NCBI RefSeq assembly: GCF_000812965.1
Contig: NZ_JSYN01000010.1
Span: 124,001 to 188,000, forward strand
DNA: 64,000 nucleotides
Direction of reading: 5' to 3'
Origin: Pedobacter kyungheensis
GTDB lineage: Bacteria; Bacteroidota; Bacteroidia; Sphingobacteriales; Sphingobacteriaceae
Below, piece by piece: positions 17,392 through 25,884 of this stretch. The translations under genes were made by a program, and so were the position numbers. The notes under the pieces were generated by a model. The model had not been told where the DNA came from and ran no database searches. It was given only the letters and a program-made list of their open reading frames with translations. The number at the start of each line of letters is the position of its first letter. The first letter of the stretch is position 1.

Positions 17392-17562
17392 TTAAGCTTT
17401 TGCTGCTGCTTTTTTGTGTTTTTTGTGATGATGATGTTTATGGCCTTTTTTGGTCTGTGTTTTTTCAGTTCCTGTTTTGGCTGGTGTGGTGGTTTGTGCG
17501 CTTACGGTATTAATGGTAAAAGCGGCTACTAATGCGATTACTAAAACTTTAATTGCTTTCAT
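17392..17562 (-). CDS. Secreted His/Lys-rich small peptide
   Basis: This gene encodes 56 residues. A signal peptide (MKAIKVLVIALVAAFTINTV, cleaved near SAQ) is followed by a Thr/Lys linker and the cluster GHKHHHHKKHKKAAAKA. The mature peptide would have about 33 residues and a strong positive charge. It has an ATG start, a stop and its own terminator, so it is very likely expressed. Poly-His tracts suggest binding of divalent metals such as Zn, Ni or Cu, or of anionic surfaces; that is inference. Small secreted proteins of this style are common in Pedobacter relatives and have no assigned function. Confidence 0.75.
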   Translation of the reverse strand: MKAIKVLVIALVAAFTINTVSAQTTTPAKTGTEKTQTKKGHKHHHHKKHKKAAAKA

Positions 17563-17640
17563 GTCTATTTAATTTAAAGATGAATAAACCTTGTTATTTT
17601 GTTTACTAAATCTCTAAAATCAATATGAAGATTTGATGAA

Positions 17641-18039
17641 CTAAGGCAAATCGAAAGCAAGCATATAACTTAACCTTTTTCCGGTTTGTATGTATTCGGC
17701 AACTACTTTTCCATCAACCAGGATTTTGTATGTTGCCCGCGATTTTGTTTTCGCTTTAGCCAGTGTTTTAAGTTCTACATGGGTGCCTGTCTTTAGCGTT
17801 ACCTGCTTTTCCCATTCACCGCTAATATTTTCTAATTTACTTTGCTTACCACTTTCATCGGTATAGGCAACATCGGCTTTTAAGTTTTCCTCAAAACCGA
17901 CCTGATACGTTACGGTATAATTTTCTTTAAGGGGTACATCTATCTTTCCTTTCGATTTGGAATAAACAGTTGTCATAGTCGAAAAGGCGCAGCTACTTAA
18001 AGCAAGTATCAGCAAAAAACAATAGGCAATATTTTTCAT
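17641..18039 (-). CDS. Small lipoprotein, function unknown
   Basis: With the ATG at 18039 (MKNIAYCFLLILALSSCAFS) the product has 132 residues and a clear lipobox (LALSSC). An upstream in-frame ATG at 18123 would place 28 unrelated residues before the signal peptide and is rejected. The mature part is beta-rich with Lys and Thr (TTVYSKSKGKIDVPLKENYT, GKVVAEYIQTGKR) and has no recognised domain. It lies 98 bases after the VF530-family gene on the same strand and may be cotranscribed. Its sequence recalls small beta-sandwich lipoproteins, nothing more definite. Confidence 0.65.
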   Translation of the reverse strand: MKNIAYCFLLILALSSCAFSTMTTVYSKSKGKIDVPLKENYTVTYQVGFEENLKADVAYTDESGKQSKLENISGEWEKQVTLKTGTHVELKTLAKAKTKSRATYKILVDGKVVAEYIQTGKRLSYMLAFDLP

Positions 18040-18137
18040 AGGATAAGGTTTAGAAAAAGATGACGGGCATTTTAGCGAAAAGGTTGCAAGGTGACCGCAA
18101 TTATTTAATGATATTAAAATCATTCAAAATGCAATCA

Positions 18138-18356
18138 CTAATGAAAAGTATCCAGATACAAATCTTCTACCTTTTTACGTGCCCAGGGCATTCTTCTTAA
18201 AAATTTTAAGCTCGATTTGATGCTTTGGTTGTTATTAAAACAATCAATTCTGATTAGTGTTCCCAGTTTTTCCCATCCGTAATGCGTTTGAAGATCTGTT
18301 ACAATTTTCTCTAAGGTAATACCATGCAGGGGATTGTTTTTTTGCTGTTCGGCCAT
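18138..18356 (-). CDS. VF530 family (DUF2132) DNA-binding-like protein
   Basis: The 72-residue product carries the VF530 signature in full: [46 protein letters not shown] and [13 protein letters not shown]. The family forms a small helical domain whose structure suggested nucleic-acid binding; its cellular role is not known. The length is typical. It begins 20 bases after the methyltransferase gene on the same strand, so it is probably in the same transcript as ridA and that gene. Confidence 0.85.
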   Translation of the reverse strand: MAEQQKNNPLHGITLEKIVTDLQTHYGWEKLGTLIRIDCFNNNQSIKSSLKFLRRMPWARKKVEDLYLDTFH

Positions 18357-18376
18357 GGTGCAAAGTTAAAGCAAAA

Positions 18377-18988
18377 TTATTGAGGTTTATACTTTGCCAT
18401 CCAAACATTTGCGCCACCACAATCGGGGTCATTTACCTGGTGTTTTAACACCACAAAATGATTGCTTTCGAGCAGTAAACGATATTCTTCAGTAGCTAAT
18501 GAAGCATGAAACAGGTTCTCGCCACCGTTCATACCCCAGGCTTCTCCCCTTTCGGTACCAGAAGTAAACAATAAAAAACCATCAGGCTTCAGGTGATCCC
18601 TGAAAACTTCGAACATGGCAGGTTGATCTTCCGCAGGCAAATGAAAGAAACTATGCCAGGCAATAATCACATCAAATTTTTCGCCGAGTTGCATTTGGCG
18701 CATATCTAAAAGCATTAACCGGGTATCTGGAAAATTATTCCGGGCAAGTTCGATCATCTTTTCGCTCCCATCGATACCCACAGCACGAATATTGTGGGTA
18801 ATGAAATATTCCAATATCGGTTTTCCATTACCGCAGCCTACATCCAGCATGCTGGCAATTGGCGGGAGCTGTTCAATAATCGCGTCTAGATAAGCACGTT
18901 CTACCGAATCGGCATAGCGGTTTTCGGCAAACCAATCGCCTATTTTATTGTAAACCTGATAAACGTTTTTGCGTTCTCCTTTTTCCAT
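18377..18988 (-). CDS. Class I SAM-dependent methyltransferase
   Basis: The 203-residue product has methyltransferase motif I at residues 47-57 (MLDVGCGNGKP), an acidic end to the second strand (VGIDGSEKMIELAR), motif II/III (LDMRQMQLGEKFDVIIAWHS) and a post-motif (LKPDGFLLFTSG). There is no signal or membrane segment. The Trp/Gly-rich segment ERGEAWGMNGGENLFHASLA probably belongs to the acceptor pocket. The substrate is unknown. The gene starts three bases after the ridA stop codon, so the two are in one operon. Confidence 0.88.
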   Translation of the reverse strand: MEKGERKNVYQVYNKIGDWFAENRYADSVERAYLDAIIEQLPPIASMLDVGCGNGKPILEYFITHNIRAVGIDGSEKMIELARNNFPDTRLMLLDMRQMQLGEKFDVIIAWHSFFHLPAEDQPAMFEVFRDHLKPDGFLLFTSGTERGEAWGMNGGENLFHASLATEEYRLLLESNHFVVLKHQVNDPDCGGANVWMAKYKPQ

Positions 18989-18991
18989 CCT

Positions 18992-19399
18992 TTAGCCTAT
19001 TGCGGTTGCATCAATTTCAATCAACATGCCGGGTAAAGCCAAACGTTGCACCGGAATAAGCGTATTTACCGGAAACTTTAAGTCGGGCCAGATTTTAGTC
19101 GATTCTTCGATCAGTATCTGGTGTTTCTCTTCGTCGTAATCGACCACCAGCGTAGTTAGCTTGGCAATATTTTCCATTTTTAAACCTTTGCTGGCCAAAG
19201 CAATGGCAATATTTTCGAACACAATGGCCACCTGTGTGCTAAAATCGGCGCTTAAAATACCATCGGTTCTGCTCCCTCCCTGACCGGCAACAAATACCAG
19301 CTGGCTCCAGGCAGGAACTGCGGCAACATGCGAATAACCATGTGGACGTGGATCATAAATCCCTTCGGGATTGCTTATTTCTAATAGTGGATTACTCAT
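18992..19399 (-). CDS. RidA/YjgF family protein
   Basis: The 135-residue product has the RidA fold signature blocks FVAGQGGSRTDG, VAIVFENIAIALASKGLKME and the C-terminal LIPVQRLALPGMLIEIDATA. Family members hydrolyse reactive enamine or imine intermediates such as 2-aminoacrylate to ketoacids. The catalytic Arg of classical RidA, usually in a C-R-x-V context, appears here within PVQRLALPG, so a deaminase-like activity is plausible but not certain. It heads a small operon with a methyltransferase and a VF530 protein. Confidence 0.82.
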   Translation of the reverse strand: MSNPLLEISNPEGIYDPRPHGYSHVAAVPAWSQLVFVAGQGGSRTDGILSADFSTQVAIVFENIAIALASKGLKMENIAKLTTLVVDYDEEKHQILIEESTKIWPDLKFPVNTLIPVQRLALPGMLIEIDATAIG

Positions 19400-19464
19400 G
19401 ACATCTAATTTATTGCTAAACTAAGTGATATGGAAGATTAAACCGTCGGTACTTTGCAATAAAA

Positions 19465-19497
19465 AAAGCCTCCGGATCCGGGAGATCGGGAGGCTTT
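19465..19497 (-). terminator. Intrinsic terminator after the M1 peptidase
   Basis: AAAGCCTCC (19465-19473) pairs with GGAGGCTTT (19489-19497) around a 15-base loop. On the minus strand it ends in seven T residues. It lies 18 bases after the stop codon of the peptidase gene. Confidence 0.85.
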
Positions 19498-19514
19498 CAA
19501 TGGATAGTAATGTT

Positions 19515-21500
19515 TTAATTACCTGTGGCTGTCCAGGTATTGTTATCAGGGTTCGAATCTGGTAATACTTTATTAGGATCTAAAGTCACCGATTCTATTT
19601 CTTCGGTTGTTGGGTAACGTACCAACCAGCTGGTATTTTTCATCCAAACATCAACAGGTACTTTTACGATATCAGTTTTACCGCTTTTGGTTTTAATCTG
19701 CAGAATAATCGGCATTGGCATTTTCTCCAGGTTTACTACTTTAATGTTATAGCCAGCTAGTTTATCGTCTTTTTTAACGGCTTCAACAGTTGCAATTCCC
19801 TGATCCATTTTCCAGCTGTTTAACCACCAGCTTCTCCAGAACCACGCCAAATCTTCGCCTGCCCCGTTTTCCATCGAGCGAAAGAAATCGAAAGGTGTTG
19901 GGTGTTTAAATGCCCAGTTTTTAATGTACTGGCGGAAAGCATAATCGAAACGGTCTTCGCCTAAAATCTGGTTTCTTAAAATATCTAATCCCCAGCCTGG
20001 TTTGCTATACAAGTTAACACCAATATTACGTTCGGCCATTCCATCAGGCATTTGCATAATGTTTTCGAAAGCCGGATTGCCGATCACAGCTTTACCAATC
20101 CTGTTCATATCAGTTGGTGCACTGGCGTACTCCCCATGGTTAAAGTTGCTTTTTGAGATACCATTGATGAACGTATTGAAACCTTCATCCATCCAGCCAT
20201 ATTTACGTTCGTTCGAACCTACAATCATCGGGAACCAGGTATGGCCAAATTCATGATCGATTACGCCCCAGGCACTTCCTTTTTTGGCCGTCCAGCCACA
20301 AAATACAATACCCGGATATTCCATACCACCAATATTGGTTGCTACGTTAACCGCCATTGGATATGGATATTCGAACCATTTTGATGAATAGTGCTCGATT
20401 GTAGATTTTACATATTCTACACCACGGCCATAGCTATCAACACCATTACTTTCTACCGGCTGCGCCGAAACGGCCAAACCTGTTTTACCACTTGGCAGTT
20501 TATACCTTGCCGCATCTAAAACAAAAGCTTTTGATGAAGCCCAGGCCGCATCGCGGGCATTTAAAATTTTAAACTTCCAGGTTAATTTATCTTTCGCCGG
20601 ACGGGATGCCGGATCGGTAACCTCGGCTTCTGTGCGGATATGTACCGTAGCATCGCTTGTTTTAGCAGCATTCCATCTTTGCAATTGCGTTGGGGTAAAA
20701 ACTTCAGCAGGGTTTAACAACTCACCCGAACCCATAACAATGTGGCTTGCCGGGGCAGTAATTGCGAAATTGATATCACCGTACTCGCAGTAAAACTCAC
20801 CTCCGCCCCAGTAAGGCAAAGTATTCCAGCCAATTACATCGTCGTATACCGACATGCGTGGAAACCATTGCGCAATGGCAAAAATCTCCCCGTTTTTAGT
20901 AGTTAAATGCCCGGTTCTATCCGATCCTTCTTTGGGTACGATATACGAATAATCCATTTTAATGGTAATGATATCGCCATTTGGAGCCATTGGCTGATCT
21001 AAACGGATTTGCATACGGGTATCTTCTACCAGTGAAGTAAATTTTACCGCAGCAGCTTTTTGCGATACACTGATGTTCTGGATTTTATATCCACCATCAA
21101 ACTTTTCGCCTTGCGCACCATAACGGCTGCGCGAAGGGGTAATGGCATAACCACGCGAGGTTTCTTTAAAAGTATTCTGATCTAACTGCAACCATAAGTA
21201 AGGCAATTTATCAGGACTGTTATTTTTATAGGTGATAGTTACGGTTCCGCTAACCATATTCTTGGTATCGTCAAGGTTAGCTGTAATGTTATAATCTACA
21301 CGGTTTTGCCAGTACTTAGCGCCCGGAGTGCCGTTAGCCGAACGGAATTCATTTCCATTTTGGGTATAAAATAGTGGCCCAAATGCCTCAGCCGGATTAT
21401 AATTGCTGGTTGGTGCAGGTGTAGTAGCCTGTTGGGCAGATGCTGAAAACGCAAAAGCACAACAAACCATACAAAAAGTAAATAGTTTAGTCATATTCAT
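19515..21500 (-). CDS. M1-family zinc metallopeptidase (aminopeptidase-like)
   Basis: I place the start at 21500 ([20 protein letters not shown]; 661 residues); an ATG at 21494 is an equal alternative. The signal peptide ends near SASAQ. The catalytic region holds GGMEYPG, the exopeptidase motif, and the zinc site [20 protein letters not shown] with the third ligand in [10 protein letters not shown], in the usual M1 spacing. The enzyme should act in the periplasm or at the surface, removing N-terminal residues from peptides. The C-terminal half is a beta domain with no sorting signal visible. The upstream frame to 21548 runs through the preceding gene's terminator hairpin, which argues against a longer protein. 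Confidence 0.92.
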   Translation of the reverse strand: MNMTKLFTFCMVCCAFAFSASAQQATTPAPTSNYNPAEAFGPLFYTQNGNEFRSANGTPGAKYWQNRVDYNITANLDDTKNMVSGTVTITYKNNSPDKLPYLWLQLDQNTFKETSRGYAITPSRSRYGAQGEKFDGGYKIQNISVSQKAAAVKFTSLVEDTRMQIRLDQPMAPNGDIITIKMDYSYIVPKEGSDRTGHLTTKNGEIFAIAQWFPRMSVYDDVIGWNTLPYWGGGEFYCEYGDINFAITAPASHIVMGSGELLNPAEVFTPTQLQRWNAAKTSDATVHIRTEAEVTDPASRPAKDKLTWKFKILNARDAAWASSKAFVLDAARYKLPSGKTGLAVSAQPVESNGVDSYGRGVEYVKSTIEHYSSKWFEYPYPMAVNVATNIGGMEYPGIVFCGWTAKKGSAWGVIDHEFGHTWFPMIVGSNERKYGWMDEGFNTFINGISKSNFNHGEYASAPTDMNRIGKAVIGNPAFENIMQMPDGMAERNIGVNLYSKPGWGLDILRNQILGEDRFDYAFRQYIKNWAFKHPTPFDFFRSMENGAGEDLAWFWRSWWLNSWKMDQGIATVEAVKKDDKLAGYNIKVVNLEKMPMPIILQIKTKSGKTDIVKVPVDVWMKNTSWLVRYPTTEEIESVTLDPNKVLPDSNPDNNTWTATGN

Positions 21501-21539
21501 GATATAATAAGGTTGTATTGTGGAGGTAAATATAAAAAA

Positions 21540-21567
21540 TAACCACATATAGATTTATATGTGGTTA
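21540..21567 (-). terminator. Intrinsic terminator after the CarboxypepD_reg-like gene
   Basis: A 12-base stem (TAACCACATATA with TATATGTGGTTA) encloses the 4-base loop GATT and is followed on the minus strand by TTTTTTAT. It lies 28 bases after the stop codon at 21595 and just upstream of the peptidase gene. Confidence 0.85.
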
Positions 21568-21594
21568 TAATGTTACCAATCAGCTAGTAATTGG

Positions 21595-22338
21595 TTATTG
21601 ATCTGCCTTTAATTTTGGCAAATCCTGCAATTTTCTTTCCTGTGGGGTTAATTTTTTCCAGGCAACAAAAGCCCGCGAAATATAAAAGCTATAGCGGAAT
21701 GGTCTTTCGCCTTTTACAGCCTCAACCGAAGGGCGGTAAATAATCATGAAGTTTTTAAGTTCTTCGCCTTCCAGCTTGGTTAGATCAGTAATGGCCTTTG
21801 CAGTAAAGTTCTCGTCAATTTCCTCCATGTACATCTCTTTCTCCTCTAAATCGGCTTCTTTACGCTGTTGCCTTTTGTACTTGCCGTAGCCCAGGTTCAG
21901 GTTTAAACCACCAACTTTATCTGTCATTCGTTTACGGTTCAGGTTTCCTCCGGTACTAAGCAAGGTATATTTTTCGGCCAGGGGGTCTTTCGCATCAGTA
22001 ATCTGGCTGTTCATTCTTACCGCACTGATATTTACATCTTTCAAATTATTGGTTTTAACCGGCAGGTAAATGGTCCGGTTTAACAGATTGGTTAAATATA
22101 AGGTATCGGTATGGTAACCCACGGCAGAAAATTCGATCAGATCGCCAACGTTGGCCCCAATGGTATACCTTCCCTCTTTATTGGTAGTAGTTGTTTTTTT
22201 ACTGTTCAGATTTCTAATGGTTACACCAGGTAATGAAAGTGTTTTCTTCGAAAAATCGAAAACTGTACCTGTAGTAACCGTTTGTGCAAAAGCACCAAAA
22301 GGCAGAGCCAGCAATAGAAAAATGATTAGTTTGCGCAT
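21595..22338 (-). CDS. Exported protein with carboxypeptidase-D regulatory-like domain
   Basis: With the start at 22338 (MRKLIIFLLLALPFGAFAQ) the product has 247 residues and a clean signal peptide. Residues 20-95 form a carboxypeptidase-D regulatory-like beta-sandwich (TVTTGTVFDFSKKTLSLPGV, TTTNKEGRYTIGANVGDLIE, FSAVGYHTDTLYL), as found at the N-terminus of Bacteroidota TonB receptors. The remainder is a Lys/Glu-rich helical stretch with no barrel. Proteins of this layout are frequent in Bacteroidota; their role is unknown. The terminator at 21540-21567 ends the transcript. Confidence 0.75.
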   Translation of the reverse strand: MRKLIIFLLLALPFGAFAQTVTTGTVFDFSKKTLSLPGVTIRNLNSKKTTTTNKEGRYTIGANVGDLIEFSAVGYHTDTLYLTNLLNRTIYLPVKTNNLKDVNISAVRMNSQITDAKDPLAEKYTLLSTGGNLNRKRMTDKVGGLNLNLGYGKYKRQQRKEADLEEKEMYMEEIDENFTAKAITDLTKLEGEELKNFMIIYRPSVEAVKGERPFRYSFYISRAFVAWKKLTPQERKLQDLPKLKADQ

Positions 22339-22407
22339 ATTCAAAAGTAATTTAGTTATTCGTTTAAAATCTGCTTTTAACAAACTTTAACATTATAACA
22401 AACGGAA

Positions 22408-22755
22408 TTAGATTAGTGTTTTTAAATAATTATCCTCATCAAAACCGATTAATACAGCCTTGTTGTTTTGCTCAATAACCGGACGCTTAATGGCACTGGT
22501 ATTTTCTTTTAAATAGGCAATAGCTAAGTCCTGATTATTGATTGCTGCCTGCTCTTCTTTAGTCAGCTTTTTCCAGGTTAAGCCTTTGCGGTTAAGCACG
22601 GTTTCCCAGCCAAAAATATTGCACCACTCGTTTAACTTTTCGGTAGTAATGCCCTTTTTCTTAAAATCGTGAAATTCGAAATCAATTTGGTTTGCCTTTA
22701 ACCAATCGAGCGATTTTTTAACTGTATTGCAATTTGGAATTCCGTAAACGGTCAT
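22408..22755 (-). CDS. ArsC/Spx-family (YffB-like) reductase
   Basis: The 115-residue thioredoxin-fold protein begins MTVYGIPNCNTVKKSLDWLK and has the family blocks IDFEFHDFKKKGIT, LTWKKLTKEEQ, IKRPVIEQNNKAVLIGFDED. The N-terminal Cys of the PNCNTVKK motif is present, but there is only one Cys in that motif, as in the YffB group. True arsenate reduction is not established for this group; a glutathione- or thiol-dependent reductase role is more likely. There is no arsenic operon around it. It stands alone between two intergenic regions. Confidence 0.88.
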   Translation of the reverse strand: MTVYGIPNCNTVKKSLDWLKANQIDFEFHDFKKKGITTEKLNEWCNIFGWETVLNRKGLTWKKLTKEEQAAINNQDLAIAYLKENTSAIKRPVIEQNNKAVLIGFDEDNYLKTLI

Positions 22756-23124
22756 AATAAATTAAATGAGTGAATTATTGAATGATTAAATGAAAACACT
22801 TAATCTTAAAAATTTAGTCAAAGATAATAAATAACCTGATAGCGGTTGATTACGATCGACTTAATTCAAATAGCCGATTGACTAAAATAACCATCAGATG
22901 GAAACATCTGACGGCGCAGTAATGCATTCATGTAAGATGTATGGTGGAAAGTGGGAATATTCGGTCAAAGTTTCATCCTATCTGATCTTAAAATCTTTCA
23001 ATCCTAAAAATCCTGTCCAACACATGGACCGTAGTCGTTCGTCACATTTTTAGCCCTGTCTGTCACATTTTAAATATTGGTATTATTGCGCTTTGTAAAA
23101 TTGTGGCATAAACAAATCAACACA
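22756..23124. other. Divergent intergenic region, no gene seen
   Basis: This region lies between the YffB-like gene and the sensor kinase. It holds a small hairpin, TCAGATG (22894-22900) with CATCTGA (22905-22911) closed by a GAAA tetraloop, which could belong to an RNA leader, but no known riboswitch core was recognised. I see no coding frame before the kinase start at 23125. Confidence 0.45.
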
Positions 23125-24663
23125 ATGGAAATTATTTCTGGCAATCCTGCTTCCGAAAAAGCAAAAAACATTAACCAACTAGAGTTCTGGATCTCAACCA
23201 CACTCTATATCCTGGCATTGATCAGCATTTGTACACAAACCACCTATAATTCGGGATATTCCTATCATTTTAGCGCAAGCAGTATCGAATACAGCGTAAT
23301 GAAGAACTTTTTCCTGCCCGAAATGTTCAAAATCAGTGTGGTGTATATCAGTTTTCTGTTGTTCAACTTCTGTTTTATGCCACAGCTATCAAGGAAGAAT
23401 AATATTGCACTAAACATTATACTTTCAATTTTGGTGACCGGCTTTTCTATTGTAGGCTGGATGGTGGCCAATACTTACGCACAGGCTTATCGCTTAGTCG
23501 ACTTCGACAACATGAGCAATGCTTACGATATGCTTTTTGGTGAGGCCTTTACCTACGTATTTTTCCTGTACCTTTTATTTAATGCATACGCCTTTTTTAA
23601 CGAAAGGGGCCTTGAACTATTAAATAAAATCCAGTTTTTAAGGGATTACAATCACAATATTGTTCAGGAGATTTTTACTACTACCCGGATCTGGCTGATT
23701 TCGCTTTTGGTGTTTGCAGCTGTGCTTTCATTTAAGCTGGATTATGATTTACTGGTTATCTGGCTAATTGCGCCTCCGGTAAATATTTTTCTTGCCTTCT
23801 GTTCTATTTATTACATTATTCCAAACCTGCGTAAAAACCAGAAAGGTTTTGGCCGTTACTTTTGGGGTAATGTGGCTGTTAGTTCACTCATCACGCTCCT
23901 GTTGTTAATTATGCTGGTTCCGTTTATGCGCAATGGCGAGACTGTGCCGGTTACATTAATATTAGCCGCCATAGCGATGGTTTGTATTACCACCCCATTG
24001 GCCTGGTACATTTATAAAAACAAATTCGAGAAGCAAACGGAAATCCAGATGCTGAAAACCGAACTGGGCAAATCAGATGCAAGTTTAAATTTCTTAAAAT
24101 CTCAAATCAATCCTCACTTTTTATTTAATGCTTTAAATACACTGTTTGGTACGGCTTTGCAGGAAAATGCCGAGAGAACAGGCGAAGGTATCCAGAAACT
24201 CGGCGATATGATGCGTTTTATGTTGCACGAAAACACGCAGGATAAGATTTCTCTTACGCGCGAAGTAGAATACCTGAACAATTATATCGACCTGCAAAAA
24301 TTACGCACTTCACGGTCAGCAGATATTCGCATTGAAGCCCAGATTGAAGAGCAGATCAACAACCTGCAGATTACCCCTATGTTGCTGATCCCCTTTATCG
24401 AAAATGCTTTTAAACATGGCATCAGCCTGCAACAACCTTCCTACATCAAAATGACTTTACAGACTAAAGAAAGTACCTTATACTTTGATGTAAGCAACAG
24501 CATTTACATTAAGGCTGATAATGACCCCGAAAAATTAAAAAGTGGTATCGGGCTCGAAAATGTAAAACAACGTCTTTCGTTGCTTTATCCAGGCAAGCAC
24601 GAATTAATTATCCGCGAAAGTGCCAATGAGTTTTTTGTACATTTAACGTTGGAGTTGGTTTAG
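23125..24663 (+). CDS. LytS/YpdA-type membrane sensor histidine kinase
   Basis: The ATG at 23125 (MEIISGNPASEKAKNINQLE) gives 512 residues; an earlier in-frame ATG at 23077 adds 16 residues that look like leader sequence. Residues 1-310 hold six or seven membrane helices. The kinase part starts after a linker with FLKSQINPHFLFNALNTLFG, the phospho-acceptor His block of the His_kinase family used with LytTR regulators, and continues with ITPMLLIPFIENAFKHGI (N box) and SGIGLENVKQRLSLLYPG (G box). The partner regulator starts 545 bases downstream, with a repeat element and a dead nuclease gene between them, which is unusual because such pairs normally overlap. Confidence 0.93.
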   Translation: MEIISGNPASEKAKNINQLEFWISTTLYILALISICTQTTYNSGYSYHFSASSIEYSVMKNFFLPEMFKISVVYISFLLFNFCFMPQLSRKNNIALNIILSILVTGFSIVGWMVANTYAQAYRLVDFDNMSNAYDMLFGEAFTYVFFLYLLFNAYAFFNERGLELLNKIQFLRDYNHNIVQEIFTTTRIWLISLLVFAAVLSFKLDYDLLVIWLIAPPVNIFLAFCSIYYIIPNLRKNQKGFGRYFWGNVAVSSLITLLLLIMLVPFMRNGETVPVTLILAAIAMVCITTPLAWYIYKNKFEKQTEIQMLKTELGKSDASLNFLKSQINPHFLFNALNTLFGTALQENAERTGEGIQKLGDMMRFMLHENTQDKISLTREVEYLNNYIDLQKLRTSRSADIRIEAQIEEQINNLQITPMLLIPFIENAFKHGISLQQPSYIKMTLQTKESTLYFDVSNSIYIKADNDPEKLKSGIGLENVKQRLSLLYPGKHELIIRESANEFFVHLTLELV

Positions 24664-24770
24664 TTCTTCGAATTGACTCAGGATGGCAATTCGATGTCTT
24701 CTTAAAGCTTGTCACGCTGAGGTGTAATTTATTGTATAAAATCAATATAACTGACAGCCTCTTCCGGGGT

Positions 24771-24886
24771 CGTCATTTCGAGCGGCCCCGATAGCTATCG
24801 GGGGCAACGTAGTCGAGAAACCTGTCTAAATAGATTTCTCCATTCCGCCACCGGTGAAGAACCGGCCGGCTCCAGTCGAAATGACG
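24771..24886. repeat. REP-like multi-hairpin palindromic element
   Basis: The element is bounded by an 11-base inverted repeat, CGTCATTTCGA (24771-24781) and TCGAAATGACG (24876-24886). Inside lie an 18-base perfect palindrome CCCCGATAGCTATCGGGG (24786-24803) and a second hairpin, GAGAAA (24815-24820) with TTTCTC (24835-24840). The arrangement resembles bacterial REP/BIME elements. It is more GC-rich than the flanking genes. Confidence 0.8.
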
Positions 24887-24934
24887 ATTTTTCTACGCAG
24901 TCTGTCAATGGTAGCGGAGTCAAAGCGTCTTTAA

Positions 24935-25171
24935 AGCATAAAACATAAAAACGCTGTAAACCCAACTTGTTATACTGCTGGGAGAAGACCATTAGTTTTA
25001 GTATTTTGCGAACACTTTGAAGATGTAAATGAAGCCATAGAATTTGAAAAACAAGTTAAAGGCTGGTCAAGGAAAAAGAAAGAGGCGATTATAAATGACA
25101 ATTGGGATAAGCTTAGGCCACTTTCAGTTTGCAACAATATAACCAGCCATAAAAATTACAAAAAACAGTAG
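24935..25171 (+). pseudogene. GIY-YIG nuclease-family protein, 5'-truncated remnant
   Basis: The frame 24935-25171 ends at TAG and lacks a usable start; a stop codon precedes it at 24932. It translates to NAVNPTCYTAGRRPLVLVF, then EHFEDVNEAIEFEKQVKGWS, RKKKEAIINDNWDKLRPLS. This is the C-terminal half of the small GIY-YIG nuclease family, where YT-x-x-RRP, the EAI-x-x-EKQ-KGW helix and the final NW-x-x-L are characteristic. The N-terminal third with the GIY-YIG motif and catalytic Arg is missing; a REP-like palindrome occupies the place upstream. It cannot encode a working nuclease. Short repeats flank the block. Confidence 0.85.
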
Positions 25172-25197
25172 GCTTCGACTCCGCTCAGCCTGACACC
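25172..25197. repeat. Short dispersed repeat after the GIY-YIG remnant
   Basis: Read on the minus strand this is GTCAGGCTGAGC followed by GGAGTCGAAG. A related motif, GTCACGCTGAGG, lies at 24711-24722 in the plus direction, so the two form imperfect inverted flanks around the REP element and nuclease remnant. The motif is of a kind I associate with scattered Bacteroidota repeats. Confidence 0.6.
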
Positions 25198-25208
25198 GAC
25201 GAGAAAAA

Positions 25209-25883
25209 ATGATTGCCATTGCTATAGATGATGAACCCATTGCATTAGATATTATAAAATCGCATTCCTCAAAAGTTCCGTTTATCACTTTGCAGGAGAC
25301 TTTTACCGATGCTTTTGCGGCCATCACTTACCTTCAGCAACACAAAATTGACCTGATTTTTCTCGACATTAAAATGCCGGATATTAGTGGGATTGATTTT
25401 TTAAAAAGCCTGAGCAAGCCACCTATGGTTGTTTTTACCACCGCCTATACCGAACATGCCGTACAAAGTTTCGAACTTGATGCGGTTGATTACCTGCTCA
25501 AGCCCTTTTCCCTTTCGCGCTTTTTAAAAGCCTGCAATAAGGCACATGAGCTGTTTAACCTGCGGAGCGAAAAACAGGAGACCAAAGCCAGCCACATTTT
25601 TATTAAAGATGGCTACGAACAGGTAAAAGTAGAACTGGATGAAATTTTATACATCGAAGCATCGGGCAATTATACCCAAATTCAGCTTAAAAACAAACTG
25701 CTAAGCTCGCGCATCACCATTAACGATCTGGCCGATCTACTACCCAAAACAGATTTTATCCGTTGTCACCGGGCGTTTATTGTAGCTAAAAATAAAATAT
25801 CCAGATTTGACCGCAGCCAAATCTGGATAGAAGAAAAAGTTATTCCAATTGGAGCCACCTACAGCGGCATCCAACTTACCTAG
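25209..25883 (+). CDS. LytTR-family response regulator
   Basis: The 224-residue product has a receiver domain with the acidic pair DDEP at residues 7-10, phospho-acceptor Asp53 in LIFLDIKMPD, the conserved Thr in VVFTTAY and Lys in LLKPFS. Residues 125-224 form a LytTR DNA-binding domain (HIFIKDGYEQVKVELDEILY, IEASGNYTQIQL, FIRCHRAFIVAKNKI). It is the natural partner of the upstream kinase and presumably activates target genes by binding paired direct repeats. It probably needs its own promoter or long read-through across the repeat block. Its stop codon is a single base away from the stop codon of the convergent giant gene, so no terminator separates them. Confidence 0.93.
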   Translation: MIAIAIDDEPIALDIIKSHSSKVPFITLQETFTDAFAAITYLQQHKIDLIFLDIKMPDISGIDFLKSLSKPPMVVFTTAYTEHAVQSFELDAVDYLLKPFSLSRFLKACNKAHELFNLRSEKQETKASHIFIKDGYEQVKVELDEILYIEASGNYTQIQLKNKLLSSRITINDLADLLPKTDFIRCHRAFIVAKNKISRFDRSQIWIEEKVIPIGATYSGIQLT

Positions 25884-25884
25884 C

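Noticed and set aside
22408..22755. Arsenate reductase and arsenic resistance
   Set aside because: The protein belongs to the YffB-like branch with one Cys in the motif and there are no other ars genes.
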